Origin: Raphanus sativus
Lineage: Eukaryota > Streptophyta > Magnoliopsida > Brassicales > Brassicaceae
Assembly (NCBI RefSeq): GCF_000801105.2
Contig: NC_079511.1
Coordinates: 14,190,784-14,254,783, forward strand
Length of the DNA: 64,000 bases
Direction: 5' to 3'
The notes under the pieces are model-generated. The model made no database searches and had not been told where the DNA came from. It worked only from the letters and a program-made list of their open reading frames with translations. A program made the translations under genes and the position numbers. Positions 11,432 to 22,573 of this stretch are shown piece after piece; positions within the stretch are counted from its first letter, which is position 1; each line of letters starts with the position of its first letter.

Positions 11432-11804
11432 TTACCGTTCAATTCCGGCCTCAGCAGCATCAACAATACTCCTCATAACATTCACTTGTGTCTGAAGCGA
11501 GACAATATAATCTAAGGTTTCTTGTATCAGCAAGACGTCATTGTTCATAAACTCTCCACCGGGGACAACGTTTCTTAAGCCTTGAGTCTTTCTCTTGACA
11601 AGCTTCCTAGCTTTTGCTGCGATCTCTTCGCTCACTGATTTGGATTTCCTTCTCATCAAGATCTTCTTGCTTCTTCTCACTATCTTTCTATGACACATAA
11701 CCTTAGGCAACTTCTTGTTGATTAACGTTTCCGCCTTGATACCAGAGAGCATCTGACGTACGAGGAAATTGTCCTCACTGGCGGTTTTCTGGATTAGGGC
11801 TCGG
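11432..11804 (-). pseudogene. IBL1: IBH1-like atypical bHLH regulator, 3' part only
   Basis: The C-terminal ~123 residues of an atypical basic helix-loop-helix protein of the IBH1/IBL type. A lysine/arginine-rich stretch is followed by a helix (about KARKLVKRKTQGLRNVVPGG), a loop and a second helix ending MRSIVDAAEAG. It lacks the Glu/Arg pattern needed for E-box binding. Family knowledge: IBH1-type proteins do not bind DNA; they sequester growth-promoting bHLH factors in brassinosteroid and gibberellin control of cell elongation. The gene is cut at 11804/11805 by the Athila LTR. The open frame continues 11 codons into the LTR and begins with an LTR-derived ATG at 11834-11836. The N-terminal part is not found beyond the element. 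In Arabidopsis IBL1 (At4g30410) follows ATL13 (At4g30400), as I recall, which supports both calls. Confidence 0.7.
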
Positions 11805-12955
11805 TGATATATGGTGTTTTTCACATCATTGTACATACGTTTTCATTTGTTTCAAGTCACTAATTCGTGTCAGTCTAGTCCTTTTTGACCTTTTACAGGT
11901 CTGGAGTTAGCAGAAGAAAGAAGAGAAGGTGCCTGATGAAAAGAAGTCCTTTTGGAGCATTCCTGCGGAGAACACTCAAGAGAACAGTCCCGAGACTGAT
12001 CTCTCTCAAGCGGAACAAGCAGACGGAGTGATCCGGTGATTGTTCCAGACAAATATGGAAACTCCTATTTCGGGAATTGAAGCCCTGTTGCCCTAATCTC
12101 TTTCCTTCTGATTGGCGCCTCCATATAAAACGCCACCTATCTATTTTCTATTTTTTTTACGCTAGTTTTTACAAGAGAACACTGAGTATTTGCGATCTGC
12201 AACTTGTAAGGGAGAAGAACCAATCCTCTCATAGAGAAGATCATCTGAACCCTATTGTTTCATACTCTGTTCTTATGCAATTTTATTCAGGATTTATGTC
12301 TTTGTCTATGTGCATCATGATCGAGTAGTGACCTTGCTCGCCTAGGGTTTTTAGGGTGTTGAGACATGAGCTAAACATAGATAAGCGATCCATAACTGTT
12401 CTTCATTCATACTGTTCTTACTGCTTTCATTAAACTGATCACTTGATGTTAGATCACTAGTTCATCACCTAGTTAACCGCTTAGGATGATAACTTGACAT
12501 GTATTGAATGAGCTTAGTATCCCTAATCAGCGAAAGTAGATATTAGGGTGGTAAGTGAACTGATCGGACCTGTTCTCTAAAGCTTGCAATCGATCCTCAT
12601 CCCAACGACAGTTAGGTGGTGAGATCGATCTGCAAAGCGATCACTGCCACGACAGTGGAGTGTTCCAGCTTAGTGATCCGAGTTCTAGAAAGCACTTCAT
12701 CGCGCTTGAATAATTGTTTGGCTCCAATTCAACACCCAATGAAATACCCTAGGCTAGCTCTTGTTTAATTGAATCAATCTCGTGTTTATTTTGCTTGTTT
12801 ACTATCGCCTATTTCAACCAAATCATATCTTCTTCTTAGCTTGATTCTGAAACTTATAGAACTAGAGTGTAGACTGGTCCTCTGGATTTGAATCTCAAGT
12901 ACTACAATTGCAACTGTTAACTTGGCAGTAGCAAGGATTCATTTTTAGTGTATCA
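11805..12955 (+). repeat. 5' LTR of Athila
   Basis: 1151 bp. A TATA box (TATAAAA, 12124-12130) lies about 320 bp in, placing transcription start within the LTR. The boundary with the bHLH gene is at 11804/11805. Confidence 0.92.
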
Positions 12956-12960
12956 AGTTT

Positions 12961-12980
12961 TGGCGCCGTTGCGACGGGGA
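12961..12980 (+). other. Primer-binding site (tRNA-Asp type) of Athila
   Basis: Begins TGGCGCCGTTGC, five bases after the LTR end. Athila elements are known to use a site of this kind, complementary to aspartate tRNA. Confidence 0.8.
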
Positions 12981-13072
12981 CCAGATTTTTTACCTCTAAT
13001 TTTCGGTTTCATATCTAGTCTAAGATATCTAACTCGTGTTATTTTCTTTGTTTCAGCTGATGATCCAGGTGC

Positions 13073-16000
13073 ATGACCAGTAGACATACTCGGAGCAACG
13101 CACAAGGACCATTACATCAGCTTTCTAACGAGGAACTAGCGAGATTGGAACGACAGAACCGTCAACAGCCGAGATCAACGAACACCAACATGGGTGATCA
13201 TCCAGATGATCTCACTGCTGCGTTTGCACTCATGCAACAGCAGATGCAGCAGATGCAGCAGACGATCCAAGCGCAGCAAGCTGCTGCCGAGCAAGCTGCT
13301 CTGAATGCTGCGAACCAACAGGAGGGAGTGGTCCAGATCGGCCAGAGAAACTTACTGCGTAATCTGCCCGCTACGCGATCTGCCATAACCCCTCCACCGT
13401 GCACAAGGCAAGACTTCGAGATCAAGCCAGCCTTGATAAGTCTAGTGCAAAGGAAGATCTTCAATGGGCTTCCTGCTGAGATACCGATGGACCACATCGA
13501 GCACTTTGAGAAGATGTGTGGTTTCACTAAAGCGAATGGAGTACCACCCGATTACATCAAGTGTACTCTGTTCCCTTTCTCTCTTGATGGGAAAGCTGCT
13601 CGCTGGCTTGATTCACTACCCACCGGATCACTCACAACTTGGGAACAAGTCCGAGAAGCTTTCTTAAGCCACTTCTACACGAAATCGAAGACAGCAGCTC
13701 TGAGACAGAAGATCGTGACCTTCAAACAGCTGGTAGACGAGCCGTTCTGTGATGCTTGGGAGCGATTCAATGTCTACCGCAGAGAATGCCCACATCACGG
13801 TTTTGAGGAAGACTATCTGCTGGGAGTGTTCTACGATGGAGTAGGCTGGGAGTACAGGAACGCTTTGAACTCAGCCAGTAAAGGAGATTTCATGACTCAG
13901 TCCACTCAAGGTGCATTCGAGTTGATTGAGAACATGGCCTCAAGCTCAGCTGACAATAACCGCGAGACTGATCGCACTCAGAAGGTGAAGAGCATCGACA
14001 ACAGCAAGATTGATGAGCTCTCTGCCAAAGTCGACCAGCTGATTAAGAGTAACCAGAACCAAGTCTTCATCATGGAAGAATCCCCACAGGATAAAGCTAC
14101 CGCAGAAGGCACATCAGAGGCAGATCAGTCGGCTGAGGATCAGCATGAAGTGAGTTATGTGAATGGGCAAGGATGGCAGTTCAAGAACTATCACCCGAAC
14201 CCTAACGTGAGGAACAATCCCCACCTGTTCAATGCCCCTAAACCAGACGATAAAGCTCAAGGGAACCAAGGTCAGAACAGTGGATATCAAAGGCCTTATG
14301 GCAATCAGGGAAGAACCTTTGTCCTTAACCCAGCTCAGAATGCTCAGTTCCACAGCCAGAAACAGCCGGTTAATCAGCAAGCTGCACAACCGACTCAGAC
14401 TGCTCCGCATGATGACATGAAGAGTCTCGCCAATATGATGAGCCAGCTGCTCCAAGGACAGCAGATCCAAGGGAAAGCACTGAACCAGGTCACAAACGAC
14501 ATCAACACCAGGATGAATCATATGTTCAATGACCTGAGTGTGAAGTATGACAATGTCTCAAGCCATATGAGACAGATGGATATTCAGATTGCTCAGACTG
14601 CTGAGAACGTGAAGAGACAGCAAGGAACTCTCCCTGGGAAAACAGACAAGAACCCCAAGGAGTGCAATGCAGTAGGGTTGAGGAGTGGAAAGCAACTGCC
14701 TGATCTAGACCCCAGGAGATTCACATCGGCTGAGAAAGGAAAGCAGAAGGAGTCGGATCAGCCATCTAAAGCTGTACCCACAGGTGAGGATGATGCAGAA
14801 CAACCTACTGAGACTGTTCCGACGGAAGCAGAGCGACCCGCTGGGGTTGTTCCACCGACTGCAGCGCCTTCTCCTGCTCGTCAGTATGTGCCAAAAGTTC
14901 CTTACCCTGTTCCAGCTAAGGCTACACGCAAGGATAAGGAAGAGATGAAGTGCAGGAAGATGTTAGAAGACCTAACTGTCAAGCTCCCTCTGATGAGTGC
15001 GATCCAGATGATACCATCCATGCGCAGCTTTGTCAAAGGACTGATCTCTGGGAAGATATCTGATGACAATGAGTTCATGATTGTCTCTAAGGAGTGCAGC
15101 GCGGTGCTCCAGAACAGAAGGATCAAGAAGATGGGTGATCCGGGAAAGTTTGTTCTCTCGGTTCAGATTGGGAGAACACTTTTCTCATGCTCATTGGTCG
15201 ATCTAGGGTCGAGCATAAACCTCATGCCATACACTGTGGCTAAGCGCCTTGGATACTCGGACTTCAAGCCTACCAAGATGTCCCTAGTGTTTGCTGATCG
15301 ATCTGTCAAGTCTCCAGTTGGGATCCTAGAGGATCTTCAAGTTCTGGTCGGAAACACCCTTGTTCCTGCCGATTTCGTTGTTCTGGAAGTTGAGGAAGAT
15401 TCCAATGATCCCCTGATCCTAGGCAGACCATTCCTCTGCACCGTTGGAGCTATCATTGATGTCCGACAAGGGAAGATCGATCTCCACCTTGGAGATATTG
15501 TGATGAAGTTTGAGATGGATCAGATGCTCAAGAAGCCGATGCTGGATGGACAAACCTTCACTGTCCAAGAAGATGGTGATCCCCTAGAGCCGCATGAAGG
15601 TATGATCGAGGAGATTCTCACCGAGGATCCACTTGAACTCGCCTTAGTCAGAGCTGAAGCCGAGCAAAGCTTGGAGAGTGTTGATGCTGATGCCTATGCC
15701 AAGATCCTGGATTCAGCCAGGAGTATGGAGAGGATGGTGGCGAATCTAAGTCTAGGGGAGAACAGTGACTCCAGCACATCAACTGGAACAACCACGCCTC
15801 AGAACCCGACTGTTCCGGCAGCTCAGCCCGATGACTCATGGAGCGAGCTGAAAGCTCCAAAGGTAGAGCTCAAATCCCTTCCCAAGGGACTCAGGTATGC
15901 ATTTCTTGGACCCAACTCCACATATCCTGTCATTGTGAATGCTGACCTGAACAATGCAGAGACTGCTCTGCTTTTGTGTGAGCTGAGGAAATATCGTAAG

Positions 16001-18841
16001 GCTTTAGGTTACTCTCTAGCTGACATACCTGGCATTTCACCTGATCTGTGCATGCATAGAATACACCTGGAAGATGAATCGATGACTTCTGTAGAACATC
16101 AGAGGAGGTTAAACCCGAATCTAAAAGATGTTGTAAAGAAAGAGATAATGAAACTTCTAGAAGCAGGTGTGATCTATGCGATCTCTGACAGTAAGTGGGT
16201 TAGTCCCGTGCATGTAGTACCTAAGAAAGGTGGGATCACTGTTGTAACCAATGAAAAGAATGAATTGATCCCCACTAGAACAGTTACTGGTCATCGCATG
16301 TGCATTGATTTTCGTAAATTGAATGCTGCGACTCGTAAGGATCACTTCCCGCTTCCTTTTATTGATCAAATGCTTGAGAGATTGGCTAACCACCCTTACT
16401 ATTGCTTTTTAGATGGTTATTCAGGTTTCTTTCAGATTCCCATCCACCCAGATGATCAGGAGAAGACGACGTTCACATGCCCTTATGGAACATATGCATA
16501 CAGGAGGATGCCATTCGGCTTGTGCAATGCTCCAGCGACCTTCCAGCGATGCATGATGTCAATTTTTACTGATCTGATCGAAGACATAATGGAGGTTTTC
16601 ATGGACGATTTCAGCGTCTATGGAAGCTCCTTTCATGTCTGTTTGTCAAATTTGTGCAGGGTACTGAAGCGATGCGAGGAGAAGCATTTGGTGCTGAACT
16701 GGGAGAAATGCCACTTCATGGTGAGAGATGGGATTGTTCTGGGACACAAGATATCCGAGAAAGGCATTGAGGTGGACAAGGCAAAGATCGAGGTCATGAT
16801 GAGTCTGCAACCACCAACTTCAGTGAAGGGAATCAGGAGTTTCTTGGGACACGCTGGTTTCTACAGGAGGTTCATCCAAGACTTCTCTAAGATCGCGAGA
16901 CCACTCACTCGGTTGCTCTGCAAGGAAGCTCAGTTTGCCTTTGACAGTGACTGCTTAGCCGCATTCCACACAATCAAGGGAGCTCTAGTCAGTGCACCAG
17001 TTGTCCAACCTCCAGACTGGGATCTCCCTTTTGAGATCATGACAGATGCAAGTGATTTTGCAGTGGGAGCAGTCCTTGGACAGCGTAAAGACAAGAAGCT
17101 TCACGTGATCTACTATGCAAGCAGAACTTTGGATGAAGCTCAATGCCGATACGCAACCACAGAGAAGGAGCTCCTTGCCATCGTGTTCGCTTTTGAGAAG
17201 TTCAGATCCTATCTTGTTGGATCAAAGGTGATTGTGCACACAGACCACGCGGCTCTCAAGTACCTGCTCACGAAGAAGGATGCTAAACCACGGCTCTTAA
17301 GATGGATTCTATTGCTCCAAGAGTTCGATCTAGAGATAAGAGACAAGAAGGGGGTTGATAACGGAGTGGCAGATCATCTCTCCAGGATGAAAGTGTCGGA
17401 TGAGACAGTTCTTGATGTGGAACAACCGATGGAGTACGTCAATGCGATTGGTCTGCGCAACATGGAGCAGTCGTTCCCTGCCATTAAGGACTGCTCCCGC
17501 GTAGAAGGAGCATTCGTAGCAGTAATCCAGAAGGAGTACCCGACCCTCCCATGGTTTGCTGAGATTGCCAACTTCTTGGCAGCTGATAAAGAGCCCTTGA
17601 GGTTCACTGGGAATGAGAAGAAGAAATTTCTGAGGGAGGCAAGGCACTACTTCTGGGATGAGCCGTATCTCTATCGGCAAGGCAAGGATGGAATCTTCAG
17701 GAGATGTGTTCCAGAGGCTGATATTCCAGGAATCCTTCACCACTGCCATGGTTCCTCTTATGCTGGTCACTTTGCCACCTTCAAGACTGTTTCCAAGATT
17801 CTCCAAGCCGGTTTCTGGTGGCCCACCATGTTCAGAGATGCTCACGCCTTCATATCTCGATGCAATTCATGCCAAAGGATGGGGAGTATAAGCAAGAGAA
17901 ACGAGATGCCTCAGAACTATATCTTGGAGGTTGAAGTGTTCGATTGTTGGGGGATCGATTTCATGGGACCTTTCCCAGTCTCTCACAAGAATGAGTACAT
18001 CCTAGTTGCTGTGGACTATGTCTCCAAGTGGGTGGAAGCAATTGCTAGTCCAACCAATGATGCACGAGTTGTGACCAAGATGTTCACCTCCATCATCTTT
18101 CCAAGATTTGGAGTGCCTAGAGTTGTTATAAGCGATGGTGGAACTCACTTTATCAACAAGTTGTTCCAAGGATTGTTGAGCAAGAATGGTGTGAAACACA
18201 AGGTTGCAACCGCCTATCATCCTCAAACAAGTGGTCAAGTGGAAGTTTCCAACAGAGAGATCAAGAACATCCTCCAGAAAACTGTCAACACCACCCGCAA
18301 GGATTGGTCCCTTAAGCTTGACGATGCTCTCTGGGCATACAGAACAGCCTACAAGACCCCTTTAGGGACTACTCCCTATCATCTGGTCTATGGCAAGGCG
18401 TGCCACCTACCTGTTGAGCTAGAGTACAAGGCAGCTTGGGCTGTCAAACTACTCAACTTCGACATCAAACCTGCCAAGGAGAGGCGAACCATTCAGATCC
18501 ACGAGCTGGAGGAGATCAGGCATCTGGCCTATGAGAGTTCCAAGATCTACAAGGAAAAGACCAAGGCGTTCCACGACAAGCGGATCATCAGCAGAAGCTT
18601 TGCTCCGAACGACCAGGTCTTACTCTTCAATTCACGGGTTAAGCTGTTCCCTGGAAAGCTTAAATCTAGATGGTCGGGACCTTTCACCATTAAGGAGGTT
18701 CGTCCCTATGGAGCTGTTGTGTTGCTGGACACAAGAGGAGGAGAATTTGTTGTCAATGGTCAGCGTCTCAAGCCATATCTTGCTGACACAACAATCGCTG
18801 AAGGTGTAGAGATACCCTTGAGCGATCCCCCTCGAGCCTAA
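13073..18841 (+). CDS. Athila gag-pol polyprotein
   Basis: A 1922-residue frame without interruption. It opens with a glutamine/methionine-rich N-terminus. A retrotransposon gag domain around residues 130-260 includes [21 protein letters not shown] long hydrophilic linker follows. The aspartic protease (DLGSSINLM, near residue 710) has DLG in place of the usual DSG/DTG, as is common in Athila. The reverse transcriptase has its catalytic FMDD near residue 1177. RNase H has [12 protein letters not shown] near 1324. The integrase has an HHCC zinc region near 1558-1600 and the catalytic D-D-E in DFMGPF, SDGGTH and QVEVSNRE (about 1629-1720). There is no frameshift between gag and pol. The start is the first ATG after the primer site that opens the whole frame. 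All catalytic motifs I can check are present, so this copy may encode active enzymes. Confidence 0.93.
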   Translation: MTSRHTRSNAQGPLHQLSNEELARLERQNRQQPRSTNTNMGDHPDDLTAAFALMQQQMQQMQQTIQAQQAAAEQAALNAANQQEGVVQIGQRNLLRNLPATRSAITPPPCTRQDFEIKPALISLVQRKIFNGLPAEIPMDHIEHFEKMCGFTKANGVPPDYIKCTLFPFSLDGKAARWLDSLPTGSLTTWEQVREAFLSHFYTKSKTAALRQKIVTFKQLVDEPFCDAWERFNVYRRECPHHGFEEDYLLGVFYDGVGWEYRNALNSASKGDFMTQSTQGAFELIENMASSSADNNRETDRTQKVKSIDNSKIDELSAKVDQLIKSNQNQVFIMEESPQDKATAEGTSEADQSAEDQHEVSYVNGQGWQFKNYHPNPNVRNNPHLFNAPKPDDKAQGNQGQNSGYQRPYGNQGRTFVLNPAQNAQFHSQKQPVNQQAAQPTQTAPHDDMKSLANMMSQLLQGQQIQGKALNQVTNDINTRMNHMFNDLSVKYDNVSSHMRQMDIQIAQTAENVKRQQGTLPGKTDKNPKECNAVGLRSGKQLPDLDPRRFTSAEKGKQKESDQPSKAVPTGEDDAEQPTETVPTEAERPAGVVPPTAAPSPARQYVPKVPYPVPAKATRKDKEEMKCRKMLEDLTVKLPLMSAIQMIPSMRSFVKGLISGKISDDNEFMIVSKECSAVLQNRRIKKMGDPGKFVLSVQIGRTLFSCSLVDLGSSINLMPYTVAKRLGYSDFKPTKMSLVFADRSVKSPVGILEDLQVLVGNTLVPADFVVLEVEEDSNDPLILGRPFLCTVGAIIDVRQGKIDLHLGDIVMKFEMDQMLKKPMLDGQTFTVQEDGDPLEPHEGMIEEILTEDPLELALVRAEAEQSLESVDADAYAKILDSARSMERMVANLSLGENSDSSTSTGTTTPQNPTVPAAQPDDSWSELKAPKVELKSLPKGLRYAFLGPNSTYPVIVNADLNNAETALLLCELRKYRKALGYSLADIPGISPDLCMHRIHLEDESMTSVEHQRRLNPNLKDVVKKEIMKLLEAGVIYAISDSKWVSPVHVVPKKGGITVVTNEKNELIPTRTVTGHRMCIDFRKLNAATRKDHFPLPFIDQMLERLANHPYYCFLDGYSGFFQIPIHPDDQEKTTFTCPYGTYAYRRMPFGLCNAPATFQRCMMSIFTDLIEDIMEVFMDDFSVYGSSFHVCLSNLCRVLKRCEEKHLVLNWEKCHFMVRDGIVLGHKISEKGIEVDKAKIEVMMSLQPPTSVKGIRSFLGHAGFYRRFIQDFSKIARPLTRLLCKEAQFAFDSDCLAAFHTIKGALVSAPVVQPPDWDLPFEIMTDASDFAVGAVLGQRKDKKLHVIYYASRTLDEAQCRYATTEKELLAIVFAFEKFRSYLVGSKVIVHTDHAALKYLLTKKDAKPRLLRWILLLQEFDLEIRDKKGVDNGVADHLSRMKVSDETVLDVEQPMEYVNAIGLRNMEQSFPAIKDCSRVEGAFVAVIQKEYPTLPWFAEIANFLAADKEPLRFTGNEKKKFLREARHYFWDEPYLYRQGKDGIFRRCVPEADIPGILHHCHGSSYAGHFATFKTVSKILQAGFWWPTMFRDAHAFISRCNSCQRMGSISKRNEMPQNYILEVEVFDCWGIDFMGPFPVSHKNEYILVAVDYVSKWVEAIASPTNDARVVTKMFTSIIFPRFGVPRVVISDGGTHFINKLFQGLLSKNGVKHKVATAYHPQTSGQVEVSNREIKNILQKTVNTTRKDWSLKLDDALWAYRTAYKTPLGTTPYHLVYGKACHLPVELEYKAAWAVKLLNFDIKPAKERRTIQIHELEEIRHLAYESSKIYKEKTKAFHDKRIISRSFAPNDQVLLFNSRVKLFPGKLKSRWSGPFTIKEVRPYGAVVLLDTRGGEFVVNGQRLKPYLADTTIAEGVEIPLSDPPRA

Positions 18842-19621
18842 TCGGCTCATTGAAGTCAAGCTAGTGACAGAAAACAAGCGCTTGGTGGGAGGCAACCCAC
18901 TGGTGAGTGTAAATATTGTTTTCTCTTTGTCTTTTTCTTTCTAGGAACTAACTTGCAGGTTGAAAAATCAAGAAAATTCGAGAGCACTCCAGGAGAACAC
19001 TCCAGCGGTTGTTCCGCCGATTGCTCCAGGTAAGTTCTCGAACAAAAAAATAAAAAAAAAAAAATAATAAAAAAAAAAGGAAGGGGAAGCGGTTTTAATT
19101 GGTTTTTAAAGCCCAAACATTCCACTTCCCCACTTCATCTCTCTCGCCGCACAACCCCCCCCTTAGAACCCTAAAATCGCGAACTCATCTCTCTCTCTTT
19201 CTCTTCGATTTTGGTTCTAACCTCTTGGGATTTTCTTGAGATTGGGTTGTTCTGCAGGATTCACCTCTCCACTCAAGGTAATCGGACAAGAACTCTCCCC
19301 CTCTTTGCGCATGCAAATCGCGAATTGGGAGTGATTTCTTGAATCCTCTTTTTCCCTTATGCTTGCGATTTCTTCCTAGATTGTAGCTCTTGTTAGCATA
19401 TTTGCTACTAGGATTGAATTCATGGTTGATTTTGAATGGAATAAGAACCGATTGTTGCTTGTACTTATTGGCCTTTGCGATTCCTGTTGTTGAGATTGAG
19501 GCTTGTGTAGGTTGTCTAGTAATCGATGGACTTGAGTAGAACAAGAAGATTGGATTGTTCCATCGTTTCTAGAACAACCAACGAACTGTGCTGATATTGG
19601 GATTTCGTTTTTGTCTTGCAG
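18842..19621 (+). promoter_or_regulatory. Spacer with serial splice-like signals before the env-like ORF
   Basis: Non-coding space between the pol stop and the env-like ORF. It contains three donor/acceptor-like pairs in order: GTGAGT at 18903 with TTGCAG ending 18958; GTAAGT at 19030, preceded by CCAG, with CTGCAG ending 19257; GTAATC at 19278 with TTGCAG ending 19621. The last acceptor touches the env-like ATG. Spliced subgenomic RNA for env-like genes is established for some plant retroelements. Use here is inference. An A-rich stretch lies at 19047-19080. Confidence 0.55.
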
Positions 19622-21037
19622 ATGCCTCCAAAGATGCGGAACGCAAGAGCCACCAAGAGCACGTCCTCTCCAGCCGCGAGTGCTCCACCTGGGTACCCGT
19701 GGCCGAACAAAACTGAGGGAGCGCCCATAGAGCTAAATGATCCGATGCTCCTTGACTTCAACGTCGAGGGATGGGACAAGGAGTCGGCAGCGATATACAA
19801 CAAGCTCCTCCTAGCAGAGATCTTACCCACGCGGTTCGTGAACCAGCAAACACTAGGCGATCTAGGCCTTGACACTGAGGTGTTCGACACAATGCAGGCT
19901 ATGGGAATCATGCCTCTCTGCTACCAAGCTCAGGTTCTCTACCCCGACTTGGTCAGGCAAGTGCTCGCGACATGCAAGATCACTTACCAGAACCCCAATG
20001 CGCCTACGTACGAGAACTGCTTCTTCTCCTTCATGGCTGATGGCAAGTTCTGCACCATCTCTCTCGACGACCTGAACTCCCTATTCGAGATTGCAGACAC
20101 GCCAAAGGGGGTTTCAGTGGAAAGGAAGTTCAAACCAGCAGACACCTTTTGGGATCTCATTGCAGCCGGCAAGTTCACTTCTCGCAAGGCCTATCAATCA
20201 CAGATCCGGAATCCTGCTATCCGGATCATCGCCAAGATCGTGTCCAATGTGCTGTTCGCGAAGGAGTACACGTCCAAGATCACAAATGGAGAGCTCCAGG
20301 TCCTCTACACGGGACTTGAGGACGAGATGCGCAGAGAGAACATCACCCCGATCCAGGAAGTCAAGACCAACCCGGGGTTTCATCTCATCTCCATGATCGC
20401 TGACCGCAAGGACACACTTGTTCGGACTGATGATAAGAAGGATCGTTGCGGCAGTCTGCTCACACCATTGTTCCAGCACTTCAACATTAACCTCAGCTCG
20501 TACACGGTCGTCTCTGAGATGGAGTACATCGATACTCCTTACCTGATCGCATGCCACATCCTGCGCGACGAGACCACCTACAAGTTCCAGGATAAAGAAG
20601 GGAACCCTCTGTACTGCAAGCTCCCTATGCCTGGGTTCACAGACTTCTTATCCTTGGAGAACATTGTGTTCTCACTCGATGAAGAGCACCTCTGCGATGA
20701 TCCAAAGGCACCGGCTCAGCACGATGATGAAGACATGGATGATGTGGAGCATGTGACTCCACCGGCTGATGGTGAGTATGACCTGGAGGACTTCACCGAT
20801 GTGACTGATGATCACGCCTACAGACGCTGGATGGTTGAGTCCCAGAAGAAGAACAACAGCCTCATGAAGAGGATACTCAGGGCAATCACAGGCGGCTGCA
20901 TTGGAGCGCAGGAGGAGCGTACACCGCAGAGAACAAGGCGCCCAGGCAAGGAACCAGCAGGCACATCGACTGGGGGAGTGAGACTGCCAAGGAACAGGAG
21001 GACAGCTGGTCACTCCGGTAGCGGCGATTCAGACTGA
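19622..21037 (+). CDS. Athila env-like protein (Athila ORF-1 family)
   Basis: A 471-residue product from the ATG at 19622. The frame is open a little further upstream, but the TTGCAG just before the ATG looks like a splice acceptor, which favours this start. The position downstream of pol, the size and the sequence character match the Athila ORF-1 (ATHILA) family, sometimes called env-like by position. I see no clear signal peptide at the N-terminus, which is basic and followed by a proline/serine stretch, and no strong membrane segment; the C-terminus is acidic and then arginine-rich. An envelope function is therefore not supported by the sequence alone. Codon use and composition match the gag-pol ORF. 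Its function is unknown. Confidence 0.8.
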   Translation: MPPKMRNARATKSTSSPAASAPPGYPWPNKTEGAPIELNDPMLLDFNVEGWDKESAAIYNKLLLAEILPTRFVNQQTLGDLGLDTEVFDTMQAMGIMPLCYQAQVLYPDLVRQVLATCKITYQNPNAPTYENCFFSFMADGKFCTISLDDLNSLFEIADTPKGVSVERKFKPADTFWDLIAAGKFTSRKAYQSQIRNPAIRIIAKIVSNVLFAKEYTSKITNGELQVLYTGLEDEMRRENITPIQEVKTNPGFHLISMIADRKDTLVRTDDKKDRCGSLLTPLFQHFNINLSSYTVVSEMEYIDTPYLIACHILRDETTYKFQDKEGNPLYCKLPMPGFTDFLSLENIVFSLDEEHLCDDPKAPAQHDDEDMDDVEHVTPPADGEYDLEDFTDVTDDHAYRRWMVESQKKNNSLMKRILRAITGGCIGAQEERTPQRTRRPGKEPAGTSTGGVRLPRNRRTAGHSGSGDSD

Positions 21038-21923
21038 GTCCGAAAGGACTATTTCTATCCCTTGTCTTATCCATCTGAACTATTTATTTTTTCCATGTTA
21101 TTTGCTTCTGTTTGGTTTGTTTCAGCTTCCTCTGATTTATTTTCACAACCAGGGATGGTGTGAACTAAGTCTGGGGGAGCGATGTACTATATTCGCTTGT
21201 GTGCTTTTTCGAGTCAGTCCTTGTGTCATTTTTATGTTTCTGTCGAGTCAGTTTTCTTTTTAGGATCGAGTCAGTCAAAAACTATTGTGGGAATCAGGAC
21301 CTTATTTGTGATGCTCTTTAACCACCTCGTGCTTTAACCTTCTTATTCAGTGACCTTAGCAGTGATGAAAGACCCACACATGGACCTGGAACACCCTGAC
21401 TTATCTCATTTGACACTCCAGAAGTTCTATACCGATCAGGTTACATTGGGCAGACCTAACTCCACTTTATCTGAACCTAATCTGGACTCTAATTCTTCTT
21501 GACATGGGCACTAGATCAGGGTAGAATGAGAACTACACTCAGGACTTCTTATCCAATTTTTATATCCATCTTGCTGTTCCTGAGTGGCTAGCTCATCTTT
21601 AGCTAGTTCCCACCTTGAACCCTGACCTTTAATTCCACCCTCATGCAATTGCTTTTTAGTACTTTATGTGCAGATATGTGCAAAAAGGTCGGAGAGGAAA
21701 GGATCGACGCAGTTCTTACTCATCAATGCTCACACAGTGGAACCAGGCAGAACAACCGGAGTGCTTGTTCCGATACGTAAGGGAACAACCGAGGTGCCTG
21801 TTCCGATACCATGGAGAACAACGAGAAGTAAGTGGCTAGAACAGATCAGAATGAATCACCAGTGGCATCATGTACATCACTTGTTACCTCCTTGTTCGTC
21901 ACCCCAGCATTTTGTAATTCAGG

Positions 21924-21969
<46 letters not shown>

Positions 21970-22573
21970 TTCTTGCTTTGATTTATTGGTGACGAGAAGG
22001 GGAAGAATTTATGATGCATGCCACTGGGGAAGTTGAGAAAGTAACGGTGGTTTCAGTGAAGTGATCTGAAGGGGAAGTTGAATCGCGCAGAGCAGTCTTA
22101 TGATCGATCTATCGGAGAGCAGTCCGATCAGCAGAGATGAGTAAGGACTGTGGACCTCAATGGAGCCGTCCTCTCACGACCATTTTGTGCGATATCCTGC
22201 ACCAGCTCTTGGTAAACCCTAAACACTCTTGAACTCCACCATAAAAGTTAGCCTGTTCTATACCTAGCCCGTTCTCTCTGAGTAGAGCCTGTGACAAGAA
22301 GCTCACGCTGATCTTAATTGAACATAAGGAGTTTTGTCTCGAAAGTGTTGCCTTTTCAGGTTAAGATGTAGAGTAAGGAGCTGATCTTTGAACAGCGATC
22401 AGGGGGTTCTCAGTAAGTGTGTGTGGTCCTAATCTACAGCTTGTATGGTTCAGAGATTTGTGGTAAGAGTATGGTTGCTGAGAATAAGCGAGTTCCCACG
22501 CTTTCAAACCTTTCTCCCTGTTCTTGGTACTTGCCTTGTTCGAGGACAAACAAGGATCTAAGTCTGGGGGAAT
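21038..22573 (+). other. Athila 3' non-coding region with A40 tract and two polypurine-like motifs
   Basis: No coding sequence. It contains an uninterrupted run of about 40 A (21927-21966). An AAGTCTGGGGGAGC motif (21167-21180) nearly repeats the true polypurine tract AAGTCTGGGGGAAT that abuts the 3' LTR (22560-22573). Long 3' non-coding regions are usual in Athila. Confidence 0.7.

Noticed and set aside
17330..17845. Minus-strand 171-codon frame in the Athila pol region
   Set aside because: Shadow of the intact gag-pol frame on the other strand, with no family similarity.
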